In this document: one piece after another, positions 23,622 to 32,331 of the stretch | Layout: every line of letters begins with the position of its first letter | How positions within the stretch are numbered: position 1 is the first letter of the stretch | Source: Microbacterium lushaniae | GTDB lineage: Bacteria; Actinomycetota; Actinomycetes; Actinomycetales; Microbacteriaceae | Direction of reading: 5' to 3' | Assembly: GCF_008727775.1 (NCBI RefSeq) | Contig: NZ_CP044232.1 | Coordinates: 1,426,001 to 1,490,000, forward strand | Length of the DNA: 64,000 nucleotides | Program-made: the position numbers and the translations under genes | Notes under the pieces: model-generated | Told to the model about the DNA's origin: nothing | Databases searched by the model: none | Seen by the model: the letters and a program-made list of their open reading frames with translations, nothing else

Positions 23622-25031
23622 ATGATTCGCCCCGACCTGAGCCTGCCCATCCCCGAGCACATCGAGGCCGCCCACTTCATCGGAATCGGCGGCTCCGGCA
23701 TGTCGGGGCTGGCGCGCATGTTCCTGGACCGCGGCATCCGCGTATCGGGTTCGGATCGGGCCGACAGCCCGGCGCTGCGCGACCTGGCCGCCCGCGGGGC
23801 GACCGTGCACGTGGGGCACGACGCCGCCCACCTCGGCGACGCCGACACCGTCGTGCACACGGGGGCGATCTGGCCGGAGAACCCCGAGTTCGTCACCGCG
23901 AAGCAGCGCGGACTCGCCGTCATCCACCGCTCCCAGGCGCTGCACTGGCTGATCGGCGGACGGCGCCTCGTGGCCGTCGCCGGCGCGCACGGCAAGACCA
24001 CCTCCACCGGCATGATCGTCACGGCCCTGCGCGGGCTCGGCGAAGACCCCACCTTCGTCAACGGCGGCGTCATCGCCGAGTACGGCGTCTCCAGCGCCAC
24101 CGGCTCCGACGACGTCGTCGTGATCGAGGCCGACGAGTCCGACGGCACGTTCCTCCTCTACGACACCTCGGTCGCCCTCATCACCAACGTCGACCCCGAC
24201 CACCTCGACCACTACGGCTCGTTCGACGCCTTCGACGCCGCCTTCGCCCGCTTCGCCGACGGCGCGCGCGAGGCCGTCGTGATCTCCGCCGACGACGCCG
24301 GCGCCCAGCGCGTCCGCGCCCGGCTGTCGCACCGCAGGGTTGTGACGTTCGGGCAGGATGCCGCCGCCGACGTGCGCGTGGGAGACCTCCGCACCGAGGG
24401 GCCGGTCTCCTTCACCCTCACCGCCGGCGGCACCTCGGTCCCCGTCCGACTCCAGGTGCCCGGCGCCCACAACGCGATCAACGCGGCCGGCGCGGTGGCG
24501 GTCCTGCTCACCCTCGGCCACGACCTCGCCGCCGCCGCCGACGCGGTGACCGGATTCGCCGGCACGGCCCGCCGGTTCGAACTGCACGACGTGCGCCGCG
24601 GGGTGAGCGTGTACGACGACTACGCGCACCACCCGACCGAGGTCGCGGCGGCGCTGGCGGCCGCCCGCACGGTCGTGGGGGAGGGGCGCATCATCGCGCT
24701 GCACCAGCCGCACACGTATTCGCGCACCCAGGCGATGTACCGGGAGTTCGCCGAGGTGCTCGAATCCCACGCCGACCACACCGTCGTGCTGGATGTGTAC
24801 GGCGCGCGGGAGGATCCCGTACCCGGGGTCACCGGTGCCCTGGTCAGCGAGGCGTTCGCCGACCCCGACCGCGTGCACTTCGTGCCCGACTGGCAGGAGG
24901 CGGCCGACTACACCGCCGCCGTCGCGCGACCCGGTGACTACGTCATCACGCTGGGCTGCGGCAACGTGAACCTCATCATCCCGCAGGTGCTCGACGCCCT
25001 CGCGCGCACCGACGAGAACGCCGTGGTGTGA
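23622..25031 (+). CDS. murC: UDP-MurNAc--amino-acid (L-alanine) ligase
   Basis: Seen: 469 residues; [18 protein letters not shown] and [12 protein letters not shown] (UDP-binding), ATP loop [32 protein letters not shown] and HQPHTYSRT. Joins the first amino acid to UDP-MurNAc. In bacteria with B-type peptidoglycan this is Gly rather than L-Ala; family members of this clade would be expected to do so, but the sequence alone does not prove it. Stop overlaps ftsQ start (GTGA). Confidence 0.95.
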   Translation: MIRPDLSLPIPEHIEAAHFIGIGGSGMSGLARMFLDRGIRVSGSDRADSPALRDLAARGATVHVGHDAAHLGDADTVVHTGAIWPENPEFVTAKQRGLAVIHRSQALHWLIGGRRLVAVAGAHGKTTSTGMIVTALRGLGEDPTFVNGGVIAEYGVSSATGSDDVVVIEADESDGTFLLYDTSVALITNVDPDHLDHYGSFDAFDAAFARFADGAREAVVISADDAGAQRVRARLSHRRVVTFGQDAAADVRVGDLRTEGPVSFTLTAGGTSVPVRLQVPGAHNAINAAGAVAVLLTLGHDLAAAADAVTGFAGTARRFELHDVRRGVSVYDDYAHHPTEVAAALAAARTVVGEGRIIALHQPHTYSRTQAMYREFAEVLESHADHTVVLDVYGAREDPVPGVTGALVSEAFADPDRVHFVPDWQEAADYTAAVARPGDYVITLGCGNVNLIIPQVLDALARTDENAVV

Positions 25032-25954
25032 CCGGGATGCGTCGGCCCCACCCGCTGCCGCCGCCCCCTGCGGAGTCGCGCCCGACCAGGCGGGCCGTCA
25101 CCGACGACGTCGCAGCGCCGATCATCCCGCTCCTGCCGGGGGAGGAGCGCCGCCCGGCCGCCGAGGTGCCGGCCCAACCCGCGCCGCAGCGTGGGGGACT
25201 GCGCGAGGTGTGGCGCAACTCGCGCAACCGCCGGCGCGCGCTGCGGGCGGAGGTGCGCCGCTTCACGGTGCGCCAGCGCCGGCGGCGGATGCTGTGGATC
25301 GGCGTGGCATCGTCGGTCGCGCTGCTCGTGCTGGGCACGGTGGGTGCGGCGTACAGCCCGCTGTTCGCCGTGCAGCGCATCGAGGTCGCCGGCACGAGCG
25401 CGCTGGATGCCACGGCCGTCGCCGACGCGCTGGAGGGCCAGCTCGGCACGCCGCTGCCCCTCGTGGACGACAGCGCGGTGAAGGCCGCGCTCGTGCGGTT
25501 CCCACTCGTGGAGTCGTACACCCTTGAGGCCCGCCCGCCGCACGAGCTCGTCGTGCGGATCGTCGAGCGCACGCCCGTGGGCGTCCTGGAATCCCCCGCC
25601 GGGTTCACCGTGGTCGACGCCGCCGGTGTCGCCCTCTCCACGACGCCGACGCCGCCGTCGGGGCAACCGCTGCTGTCGATCACGGGCGGCCTGGATTCGC
25701 CGGCCTTCCGTGCCGCCGGCACCGTCATGCGGGCGCTGCCCGAACCCATCCGGCTCCAGGTCACGGCCGTCTCCGCCTCCACGGCCGACGATGTGACCCT
25801 GACCCTCGGCGGCACGAACACCACCGTGGTGTGGGGGAGTGCGGAGGACTCCGCCATGAAGGCGCTGACCCTGGACAAGACGATGCAGGCGCGTCCGCCG
25901 GCGCAGACGAGCGTGTACGACGTCTCGTCGCCGTCGGCCGTCGTGGTCCGCTGA
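25028..25954 (+). CDS. ftsQ: Division protein FtsQ
   Basis: Seen: 308 residues; long basic, Pro-rich cytosolic N-terminus (~90 residues), one membrane helix ([21 protein letters not shown]), POTRA domain ([19 protein letters not shown] ... [17 protein letters not shown]) and FtsQ/DivIB domain. Links FtsL/FtsB to the divisome outside the membrane. GTGA overlap with murC. No ftsA follows, as expected for actinobacteria; ftsZ comes next after 146 bases. Confidence 0.92.
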   Translation: MTGMRRPHPLPPPPAESRPTRRAVTDDVAAPIIPLLPGEERRPAAEVPAQPAPQRGGLREVWRNSRNRRRALRAEVRRFTVRQRRRRMLWIGVASSVALLVLGTVGAAYSPLFAVQRIEVAGTSALDATAVADALEGQLGTPLPLVDDSAVKAALVRFPLVESYTLEARPPHELVVRIVERTPVGVLESPAGFTVVDAAGVALSTTPTPPSGQPLLSITGGLDSPAFRAAGTVMRALPEPIRLQVTAVSASTADDVTLTLGGTNTTVVWGSAEDSAMKALTLDKTMQARPPAQTSVYDVSSPSAVVVR

Positions 25955-26033
25955 CACGAGTTCGCGAGGGGATGTCGCGACACGCCCACGCCGTTGCCGT
26001 CAGGGCCGCCGCATCCACCTACGTTCAGATCAG

Positions 26034-26081
26034 GAATTGCATACCGCGCAATTCTTTAACCCTCTAGATGAGGTTTAAAGT
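26034..26081 (+). promoter_or_regulatory. Two adjacent AT-rich inverted repeats and -10 before ftsZ
   Basis: IR1: GAATTGC (26034-26040) and GCAATTC (26048-26054). IR2: CTTTAACCCTC (26054-26064), loop TAGAT, GAGGTTTAAAG (26070-26080), 10 of 11 pairs. TAAAGT at 26076-26081 is a possible -10 giving a short leader with GGAGG at 26091-26095. The A+T content is striking in this GC-rich sequence; a regulator-binding role is inferred. Confidence 0.55.
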
Positions 26082-26100
26082 TCGGGATATGGAGGCCGGC

Positions 26101-27279
26101 ATGAGCCAGAACCAGAACTACCTCGCCGTGATCAAGGTCGTCGGGGTCGGCGGGGGTGGCGTCAACGCCGTCAACCGCATGATCGAGTTGGGCCTTCGCG
26201 GCGTGGAGTTCATCGCGATCAACACCGACGCGCAGGCGCTGCTCATGAGCGACGCCGACGTCAAGCTCGACGTGGGGCGCGAGCTCACGCGAGGACTCGG
26301 TGCCGGTGCCGACCCCGAGGTGGGTCGCCGCGCCGCGGAAGACCACGCCGAAGAGATCGAGGAAGCACTCGCCGGCGCCGACATGGTGTTCGTGACGGCG
26401 GGCGAGGGCGGTGGCACGGGTACCGGTGGCGCGCCGGTCGTGGCCCGCATCGCCAAGTCGATCGGCGCCCTGACCATCGGTGTCGTGACGAAGCCCTTCT
26501 CGTTCGAGGGCCGTCGCCGCCAGCAGCAGGCGGAGACCGGCGTCTCGAAGCTCAAGGAAGAGGTCGACACCCTCATCGTGGTGCCGAACGACCGTCTTCT
26601 GGAGATCAGCGACCGCGGCATCTCGATGATCGAGGCGTTCGCGACCGCCGACCAGGTGCTCCTGGCCGGTGTGCAGGGCATCACCGATCTGATCACGACC
26701 CCCGGACTGATCAACCTCGACTTCGCCGACGTCAAGTCGGTCATGCAGGGCGCGGGATCCGCGCTCATGGGCATCGGCTCCGCGCGCGGAGCCGACCGGG
26801 CGATCAAGGCGGCCGAACTGGCCGTGGAATCGCCGCTGCTGGAGGCGTCGATCGAAGGCGCGCACGGAGTCCTGCTCTCCATCCAGGGCGGATCGAACCT
26901 CGGCATCTTCGAGATCAACGACGCCGCCCAGCTGGTGAAGGAGGCGGCTCACCCCGAGGCCAACATCATCTTCGGAACCGTCATCGACGACACCCTCGGC
27001 GACGAGGTGCGCGTGACGGTCATCGCCGCCGGCTTCGACGGCGGGGAGCCTTCGCTGCGCCTGGACGCCGTGGGGGCCGCGCAGCGCCCCGCGACGCCCG
27101 TGCTGCCGCCGCTGCCGGTGGAGGACCCGCTCGCCTCGGTGTCGGCGCCCGCATCGGCCGCGGAGGAGAAGCAGGTGGCCCGCGAGTCGGTGCCCGTTGC
27201 GGCGGCGCGGATTCCCGAGCCGGCCTACGACTCGGCGTTCGGCGACGACGATCTCGACATCCCCGACTTCCTGAAGTAG
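26101..27279 (+). CDS. ftsZ: Division GTPase FtsZ
   Basis: Seen: 392 residues; [13 protein letters not shown], the tubulin signature [12 protein letters not shown] (about residues 101-112), synergy-loop region [11 protein letters not shown], and a C-terminal peptide [11 protein letters not shown] typical of actinobacterial SepF/FtsW-binding tails after a disordered Ala/Pro linker. Forms the Z ring. ATG 26101 chosen because GGAGG lies 5-9 nt upstream; in-frame ATGs at 26068 and 26089 overlap the regulatory repeats or the ribosome site. Confidence 0.97.
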   Translation: MSQNQNYLAVIKVVGVGGGGVNAVNRMIELGLRGVEFIAINTDAQALLMSDADVKLDVGRELTRGLGAGADPEVGRRAAEDHAEEIEEALAGADMVFVTAGEGGGTGTGGAPVVARIAKSIGALTIGVVTKPFSFEGRRRQQQAETGVSKLKEEVDTLIVVPNDRLLEISDRGISMIEAFATADQVLLAGVQGITDLITTPGLINLDFADVKSVMQGAGSALMGIGSARGADRAIKAAELAVESPLLEASIEGAHGVLLSIQGGSNLGIFEINDAAQLVKEAAHPEANIIFGTVIDDTLGDEVRVTVIAAGFDGGEPSLRLDAVGAAQRPATPVLPPLPVEDPLASVSAPASAAEEKQVARESVPVAAARIPEPAYDSAFGDDDLDIPDFLK

Positions 27280-27296
27280 GAATCCGATCGTACGCG

Positions 27297-27322
27297 GCGG
27301 GCCCGGCATGCCCCGGGCCCGC
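27297..27322 (+). other. Perfect 10-bp hairpin after ftsZ
   Basis: GCGGGCCCGG, loop CATGCC, CCGGGCCCGC, 17 bases after the ftsZ stop. No T-tract, so it may attenuate or stabilise the mRNA 3' end rather than act as a strong terminator. Confidence 0.55.
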
Positions 27323-27345
27323 TTCGTCGTCTGCCGGGAGGGCAC

Positions 27346-28035
27346 ATGGACACCGCTTTGGCCGATCGCCTGGCCGCCGTCGACGAGGGGATCGCCGCAT
27401 CCGCCCGCGCTGCCGGGAGAGACCCGGCCGACATCACGCGCATCGTGGTGACGAAGTTCCACCCGGCACGGCTCGTGAGCGACCTGTACGACCTGGGCGT
27501 GCGCGACGTGGGGGAGAACCGCCAGCAGGAGCTCTCCGCCAAGGCGGCCGAGGTGGGCGCGCTCGACGGGCTGCGATGGCATTTCATCGGGCAGGCGCAG
27601 ACGAACAAGGCCCGCGCCATCCGCGCTGTCGCCTCGGCCGTGCACTCGGTCGACCGTTCCCGCCTGGCCGATGCCCTGGATGCGGCGGCGCCCGAGCAGG
27701 GCGACCGGCTCGATGTGCTCGTGCAGGTGAACCTCACCGACGACACCGGGCGCGGCGGCGTCGACCCCGGCGAGGTCGCGAGCCTCGCCGCGCATGTCGC
27801 CGGCTGCCCGACGCTGCGCCTGCGCGGGGTCATGGCCGTCGCTCCGCTGGACGAGCAGCCCGCCCGCGCCTTCGAGCGCCTGCGCGGCTCAGCGGACGCC
27901 GTGCGGCGCGTCGTGCCCGATGCGGACTGGATCTCGGCCGGGATGACCGGCGATTACCCCGAGGCGGTCGCGATGGGCGCGACACACCTGCGGATCGGCT
28001 CGGCAATCACGGGTCCGAGGCCCGTGCGCGGCTAG
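27346..28035 (+). CDS. YggS/PLPBP-family PLP-binding protein
   Basis: Seen: 229 residues, single-domain alanine-racemase-like fold; PLP lysine in IVVTKFHP (about residue 36), [22 protein letters not shown] and [12 protein letters not shown], and [21 protein letters not shown] at the phosphate site. Family role: pyridoxal-phosphate homeostasis, no free racemase activity. The usual AVSK is here VVTK with Lys kept. ATG after GGGAGGGC. Conserved between ftsZ and sepF in Gram-positives. Confidence 0.93.
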   Translation: MDTALADRLAAVDEGIAASARAAGRDPADITRIVVTKFHPARLVSDLYDLGVRDVGENRQQELSAKAAEVGALDGLRWHFIGQAQTNKARAIRAVASAVHSVDRSRLADALDAAAPEQGDRLDVLVQVNLTDDTGRGGVDPGEVASLAAHVAGCPTLRLRGVMAVAPLDEQPARAFERLRGSADAVRRVVPDADWISAGMTGDYPEAVAMGATHLRIGSAITGPRPVRG

Positions 28036-28066
28036 CCTCGGAACAGACGAGCGAACGGAGGATGCG
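28033..28066 (+). promoter_or_regulatory. Promoter and ribosome site of sepF
   Basis: TAGCCT (28033-28038) uses the TAG stop codon of the preceding gene as its first three bases; GGAGG at 28057-28061 is 5 nt before ATG 28067. Confidence 0.5.
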
Positions 28067-28525
28067 ATGTCGAACCCGCTCAAGAAGACGATGGTGTACC
28101 TGGGCCTCGCGGACGAAGAGGAAACCTTCGACGAGCCGGTGACGCAGCCTTCGAGCCGCAAGCCGCAGGCCGTCGAGAAGGCCGCACCGGTGACCCCGAT
28201 CCACCGCCCCTCGGTGGTGCGACAGCCCACCCCCGGGCCGGTCAGCGAGATCCTGACGGTGCACCCCAAGCAGTACCGCGACGCGCAGGTGATCGCCGAG
28301 AGCTTCCGCGAGGGCGTTCCGGTCATCATCAACCTGTCGCAGATGAGCGACGCCGACGCGCGTCGCCTGATCGATTTCGCGAGCGGTCTGTCGATGGGTC
28401 TGTACGGTCGGATCGAGCGCGTCACCAGCAAGGTGTTCCTGCTCTCTCCCGAGAACATCGCCGTCTCCGGTGATGGTGCGCTCGCGCAGGCGGACCCCGA
28501 GTCCGTCGCGTTCGCCCAGCCGTAA
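28067..28525 (+). CDS. sepF: Division protein SepF
   Basis: Seen: 152 residues; N-terminal amphipathic membrane helix ([16 protein letters not shown]), acidic/Pro linker, and the SepF core with [37 protein letters not shown] and [12 protein letters not shown]. Anchors FtsZ to the membrane; in actinobacteria, which lack FtsA, it is the essential tether. The FtsZ tail partner is encoded 0.8 kb upstream. Confidence 0.95.
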   Translation: MSNPLKKTMVYLGLADEEETFDEPVTQPSSRKPQAVEKAAPVTPIHRPSVVRQPTPGPVSEILTVHPKQYRDAQVIAESFREGVPVIINLSQMSDADARRLIDFASGLSMGLYGRIERVTSKVFLLSPENIAVSGDGALAQADPESVAFAQP

Positions 28526-28531
28526 CCGATC

Positions 28532-28834
28532 GTGGATCTGTTGCGCCTGGTCGCGACGATTCTGAACGGGCTGCTGTTCCTGTACGTGATCGTGCTCCTG
28601 GTACGACTCGTTCTGGAGTACATCCCGATGTTCAATCGTTCGTGGCGGCCGCGGGGGGCAGCGCTCGTCGCCGCCGAGGTGGTCTACACCGTCACCGACC
28701 CGCCGATCAAGCTCTTCCGTCGTTTCATCCCGCCGCTGCGGGTCGGCCCGGTCGCGATCGACTTCGCCTTCGCGCTGACGATGCTGCTGTGCTTCGTCCT
28801 GCTGGGCGTCACGCGCTCGTTGGCCGCCGGCTGA
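28532..28834 (+). CDS. YggT-family membrane protein
   Basis: Seen: 100 residues with two YggT membrane segments: LNGLLFLYVIVLLVRLVLEY and IDFAFALTMLLCFVLLGVTR, separated by the conserved TDPPIKLFRRFIPPLRVG loop. GTG start 6 nt after sepF. Family function not established; conserved position between sepF and divIVA implies a role at the division or growth site. Confidence 0.9.
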   Translation: MDLLRLVATILNGLLFLYVIVLLVRLVLEYIPMFNRSWRPRGAALVAAEVVYTVTDPPIKLFRRFIPPLRVGPVAIDFAFALTMLLCFVLLGVTRSLAAG

Positions 28835-28841
28835 TCCGCCT

Positions 28842-28878
28842 GGAGGCTTCGACAGCCTCCGGAGCCGCGGACTATGCT
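28842..28878 (+). promoter_or_regulatory. Hairpin plus promoter of divIVA
   Basis: Perfect 7-bp hairpin GGAGGCT-TCGAC-AGCCTCC (28842-28860) containing TCGACA, a possible -35, 18 bases before TATGCT (28873-28878). The transcript would have a leader of about 65 nt with AAAGAGGA before ATG 28949. Confidence 0.5.
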
Positions 28879-28948
28879 TGCTCGAAGCACGCACGGCCCG
28901 CAGCGCCGTCCGAACCGGCCAGCGACCAGCTCTCGAAAGAGGAACACC

Positions 28949-29545
28949 ATGGCATTGACCCCCGATGACGTCGTCACCAAGCAGTTCCAGCACGTCCGGT
29001 TCAAGGAGGGCTTCGACCCCGACGAGGTCGACGACTTCCTCGACGAGATCGTCGTCGAGTGGCGCAAGGCCCTCGCCGAGAACGAGGAACTGAAGGCCAA
29101 GCTCGCCGCGTACGAGTCGGGTGAGCAGCCCGCCGCCGAGCAGCCCGCTGCCGAGGCTCCGGCCGAGACGGTGGTGTCGGAGGTTCCCGCCCCCGCCCCT
29201 GCCACCTCCGCCGACCCCGCGTCGACCTCCGCCGGTATCATCGAGCTGGCTCAGCGCCTGCACGACGAGCACGTCGCCGAGGGCAAGGCGCAGCGCGACC
29301 AGCTCATCTCCGAGGCCCAGTCCCGCGCGGCGGCCATCGTCGCCGAGGCCGAGGCGAAGGGCCGCGACGAGATCGCTCGCCTGGAGAAGGAGCGCGTCGC
29401 ACTGGAGGGCCGCATCTCCGAGCTCAACGCCTTCGAGCGCGACTACCGCGCTCAGCTGCGCAGCTACATCGAGGGCAAGCTCCGCGACCTCGACACCACC
29501 GCAACGCCGTCCGGATCCACCCCGGTCTCGGCGATCGGCCTCTAG
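28949..29545 (+). CDS. wag31: DivIVA/Wag31 polar growth scaffold
   Basis: Seen: 198 residues; N-terminal DivIVA membrane-binding domain (ALTPDDVVTKQFQHVRFKEG, FDPDEVDDFLDEI), a coiled coil, an Ala/Pro/Glu spacer (~60-100), then a second coiled coil (AQSRAAAIVAEAEAKGRDEI...). Assembles at negatively curved membrane and recruits the polar elongation machinery. ATG 28949 chosen for AAAGAGGA; an upstream ATG at 28874 lies in the promoter. Shorter than Wag31 of mycobacteria (about 260). Confidence 0.93.
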   Translation: MALTPDDVVTKQFQHVRFKEGFDPDEVDDFLDEIVVEWRKALAENEELKAKLAAYESGEQPAAEQPAAEAPAETVVSEVPAPAPATSADPASTSAGIIELAQRLHDEHVAEGKAQRDQLISEAQSRAAAIVAEAEAKGRDEIARLEKERVALEGRISELNAFERDYRAQLRSYIEGKLRDLDTTATPSGSTPVSAIGL

Positions 29546-29554
29546 GCCCGGACG

Positions 29555-30169
29555 GTGCGCAGCCGGGCACCCCTGCGTAAGGCGGCGGCCGGCACCCTCA
29601 TCGCGATCCTCGCGGTGACGGTGCTGGCCGCCGACCAGTTCACCAAGATCCTCGCCATCGCCGAGCTGCCCCCGGAGGAGCAGGTGCCGGTGCTGGGCGA
29701 GTTCCTGCAGTTCTACCTCGTCCGCAATCCCGGCGCCGCGTTCTCCCTGGGGGAGAGCGTCACGTGGCTGTTCACGATCGCGCTGGCCGCCGTGGCCGCC
29801 GGCATCGTGTGGCTGGCGCTCACGCGCGTGACCTCGCGCGCGTGGGCGATCATCCTGGGCCTGCTCCTGGGCGGAGTGCTGGGCAACCTCACCGACCGCC
29901 TGCTGCGCGAGCCGGGCTTCCCGGTGGGGCACGTGGTCGATTTCATCTCCACGCCGTGGATGATGCCGGCCATCTACAACGTCGCCGACATCTTCATCGT
30001 GACGATGATGATCGGCGTGGCGCTGCTGGTGCTGATCGGGCTGCGCCTGGACGGCACGCGTGAGACGCGGGCCGAGGCGGCGGAGGCCGTCGACGACGCG
30101 GGTCCCGGCGCCGACCCGGCGGGGACCGCCGGCCCCGACCACGACGACCCCGGCGCGCCCGCCCGCTGA
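29555..30169 (+). CDS. lspA: Lipoprotein signal peptidase II
   Basis: Seen: 204 residues, four membrane helices; catalytic aspartates in [11 protein letters not shown] and YNVADIFI, plus conserved DQFTK and [11 protein letters not shown]. Cleaves prolipoproteins before the lipid-modified Cys at the membrane. GTG start. Has a ~35-residue acidic C-terminal extension. Substrates in this window include CtaC and the lipoprotein at 59.8 kb. TGATG overlap with the next gene. Confidence 0.95.
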   Translation: MRSRAPLRKAAAGTLIAILAVTVLAADQFTKILAIAELPPEEQVPVLGEFLQFYLVRNPGAAFSLGESVTWLFTIALAAVAAGIVWLALTRVTSRAWAIILGLLLGGVLGNLTDRLLREPGFPVGHVVDFISTPWMMPAIYNVADIFIVTMMIGVALLVLIGLRLDGTRETRAEAAEAVDDAGPGADPAGTAGPDHDDPGAPAR

Positions 30170-31092
30170 TGGCCGAGTCGCGAAGCCTGCCCGTCCCCGA
30201 CGGGCTGGAGGGGGCGCGGGTGGATGCCGCGCTGGCGAAGATGCTCGGATTCTCCCGGACGTTCGCGGCCGAGGTCGCCGACGCGGGGGGCGTCGAGCAG
30301 GACGGGCGCACGCTCGGCAAGTCGGACCGCCTGCGCGCGGGCGCCTGGCTCAGCGTGTCGTGGACGCCCAAGCGCGAGCCCGAGATCGTGCCCCTCGCCG
30401 TCCCCGACCTCGGGATCGTCTACGACGATGACGACATCGTCGTCGTCGACAAGCCGGCCGGCGTCGCCGCGCACCCCTCGATGGGATGGGAAGGTCCGAC
30501 GGTCCTCGGCGCCCTGGCGGCAGCCGGCTTCCGCATCGCCACCAGCGGCGCCGCCGAGCGCCGCGGAGTGGTGCACCGCCTGGACGTCGGCACGAGCGGG
30601 CTCATGGTCGTGGCCAAGACCGAGCAGGCCTACACCGCCCTCAAGCGCGCCTTCAAGGAGCGCGAGGTGGAGAAGATCTACCACGCCGTCGTGCAGGGCC
30701 ACCCCGATCCGCTGGCCGGGACGATCGACGCGCCGATCGGGCGGCATCCCACCCACTCGTGGAAGTTCGCCGTCACCCCCGCCGGCAAGGACTCCGTGAC
30801 GCACTACGAGACGCTCGAGGCCTTCCCCGGCGCATCCCTGCTGGAGATCCACCTGGAGACCGGCCGTACGCATCAGATCCGCGTGCACATGGCCGCCCAC
30901 CGCCACCCGTGCGTCGGCGACCCCCTCTACGGCGCCGACCCCACGCTCTCGGCCCGGCTGGGGCTGACCCGCCAGTGGCTGCACGCCCGTCAGCTGGCGT
31001 TCGCGCATCCCGCGACGGGGGAGTGGTCGACGTTCACCTCGCCGTATCCGCCCGACCTCGCCCACGCGCTGGACATCCTCCGCGCCGACTGA
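30169..31092 (+). CDS. RluA/RluD-family pseudouridine synthase
   Basis: Seen: 307 residues; N-terminal S4 RNA-binding domain ([19 protein letters not shown]), catalytic [16 protein letters not shown] with the nucleophilic Asp (about residue 140), [10 protein letters not shown], and [11 protein letters not shown]. Converts specific uridines in 23S rRNA to pseudouridine, most likely the RluD sites, but target not proven. Starts within the lspA stop (TGATG), a conserved pairing. Confidence 0.93.
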   Translation: MAESRSLPVPDGLEGARVDAALAKMLGFSRTFAAEVADAGGVEQDGRTLGKSDRLRAGAWLSVSWTPKREPEIVPLAVPDLGIVYDDDDIVVVDKPAGVAAHPSMGWEGPTVLGALAAAGFRIATSGAAERRGVVHRLDVGTSGLMVVAKTEQAYTALKRAFKEREVEKIYHAVVQGHPDPLAGTIDAPIGRHPTHSWKFAVTPAGKDSVTHYETLEAFPGASLLEIHLETGRTHQIRVHMAAHRHPCVGDPLYGADPTLSARLGLTRQWLHARQLAFAHPATGEWSTFTSPYPPDLAHALDILRAD

Positions 31093-31113
31093 CGCCCCGG
31101 CGCGCTCCGCGGC

Positions 31114-31180
31114 GTCGGAGAATCGCACGTATGTCGGAGGATGCCGCGCGCATCCTCCGACATACGCAGGATGCTCCGAC
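31114..31180. repeat. 67-bp four-unit palindromic element, family C
   Basis: Perfect 17-bp inner stem (31128-31144 with 31150-31166, loop CGCGC) continued by an outer imperfect stem (GTCGGAG 31114-31120 with CTCCGAC 31174-31180). Each arm contains GTCGGAG(A/G)AT-type units at a 19-nt offset. Between the pseudouridine synthase and a GNAT gene; covers an in-frame ATG at 31131 that would otherwise look like a GNAT start. Confidence 0.8.
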
Positions 31181-31223
31181 CTCGGTGAGCGCGGCGTCGG
31201 GGGAGGATGCGACACTGGCGGGC

Positions 31224-31793
31224 ATGACGGTGGACGTGCGAGGCGCGTCGTCCTTCGACGACGTGGCGACGATGGTCGGGCCCAAGCGGCCGGATGCGAA
31301 CGTGTGCTGGTGCCTGAGCTACCGCATCCCGAGCCGGCGCAACCGCGAGCTGGTCGGCGAGGCGCGTGGCGAGTACGTGCGGGAGCTCTGCGCCCGCGAC
31401 ATCGCCCCCGGCGTGCTCGCCTACGACGGCGACGAGGTGGTGGGATGGGCCGGCGTGGCCCCGCGCGTCGACACGACGTTCGCGACGGCCCGGCTCATCC
31501 CGCACGTCGACGATCTCCCGGTGTGGTCGGTGTGGTGCATCCGCGTGCGGCCCGGTCACCGCGGCAAGGGCATCTCGCACGCGCTCGTGGCCGGCGCCGT
31601 CGACTTCGCCCGTGCTCATGGCGCGCCCGCGGTGGAGGGCTACCCGGTGGACAACGGCGGCGCGAAAGTCGATCTCACGATGGCATACGTGGGCACGCGG
31701 GCGCTGTTCGAGAAGGCCGGATTCGCCCTCGCGGCCGAGACCGGATCCCGCCTGGACGGCTTCCCGCGTGTGCTGATGCGGCTTCCGCTCTAG
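31224..31793 (+). CDS. GNAT-family N-acetyltransferase
   Basis: Seen: 189 residues; acetyl-CoA site CIRVRPGHRGKGISHALVAGA with the R/Q-x-x-G-x-G/A pattern (RGKGIS), and a C-terminal ALFEKAGF beta-bulge motif. Contains CWCLSYRIP near the N-terminus. ATG 31224 chosen because it lies after the palindrome and 7 nt after GACACT. Substrate unknown. The stop codon overlaps the stop of the convergent NUDIX gene (CTAG serves both). Confidence 0.85.
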   Translation: MTVDVRGASSFDDVATMVGPKRPDANVCWCLSYRIPSRRNRELVGEARGEYVRELCARDIAPGVLAYDGDEVVGWAGVAPRVDTTFATARLIPHVDDLPVWSVWCIRVRPGHRGKGISHALVAGAVDFARAHGAPAVEGYPVDNGGAKVDLTMAYVGTRALFEKAGFALAAETGSRLDGFPRVLMRLPL

Positions 31794-32263
31794 CGTCCAC
31801 CGACGAAGGAAGCCGGATCGTCCTCGGCGACGGCGAGGGCGATCTTGCGCACGTGCTCGTGGGCGACGTCGGTGAGCTCGCCCAGGCCGTAGAACCCGAC
31901 CTCGGTGAGCTCCCCGTCGGCCGGATGGGGTTCGCCGGAGACCCAGTCGCAGCGGAAGACCAGGTCGAGGTAGTCGACCTGGTCGCCGTTGGCGTACGTG
32001 ATGCGGGGGACCTGCTGCACGAGGGCCAGCCGGGTCGCACGGACGGTGACGCCCGCCTCCTCGCGGCACTCGCGCACCACGGCATCCGCCGGCTCCTCGC
32101 CCGGGTCGACGATGCCCGACACCGGCTGCCAGCGGCCGTTGTCGGCACGCCTGCCGATCAGCACCTTCTCGTCGCGGAACACGATCGCGGTGACCCCGAC
32201 CAGCGGCAGCGGGTCGTGCCCGATCTTCTCGCGCAGCGACAGGACGAACTCGGGCGTGGCCAT
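31790..32263 (-). CDS. NUDIX hydrolase
   Basis: Seen: 157 residues with a complete Nudix box, G-x5-E-x7-REUxEExGU, read as GIVDPGEE...RECREEAGV (about residues 49-71). Hydrolyses a nucleoside diphosphate linked to another moiety; substrate unknown. VGVTAIVFRDEKVLIGRR precedes the box. Tail-to-tail with GNAT, sharing a 4-nt overlap. Confidence 0.92.
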   Translation of the reverse strand: MATPEFVLSLREKIGHDPLPLVGVTAIVFRDEKVLIGRRADNGRWQPVSGIVDPGEEPADAVVRECREEAGVTVRATRLALVQQVPRITYANGDQVDYLDLVFRCDWVSGEPHPADGELTEVGFYGLGELTDVAHEHVRKIALAVAEDDPASFVGGR

Positions 32264-32275
32264 GGTTCCACCCTA
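32264..32275 (-). promoter_or_regulatory. Leaderless-type promoter of the NUDIX gene
   Basis: Minus-strand TAGGGT (plus ACCCTA 32270-32275) exactly 6 nt before ATG at 32263. Confidence 0.6.
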
Positions 32276-32319
32276 GGCGGCGCGCGCTGCCTCACCGCGG
32301 CCATGTGGGCGGGCGAACG

Positions 32320-32331
32320 TAGACTCGACTC
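32320..32331 (+). promoter_or_regulatory. Leaderless-type promoter of dnaE
   Basis: TAGACT 32320-32325 exactly 6 nt before GTG 32332; no ribosome site in between or just upstream. Supports this GTG as the start. Confidence 0.6.

Noticed and set aside
25965..25990. Palindrome TCGCGA...TCGCGA after ftsQ
   Set aside because: Six-bp self-complementary hexamers are common in GC-rich DNA; the flanks do not pair.
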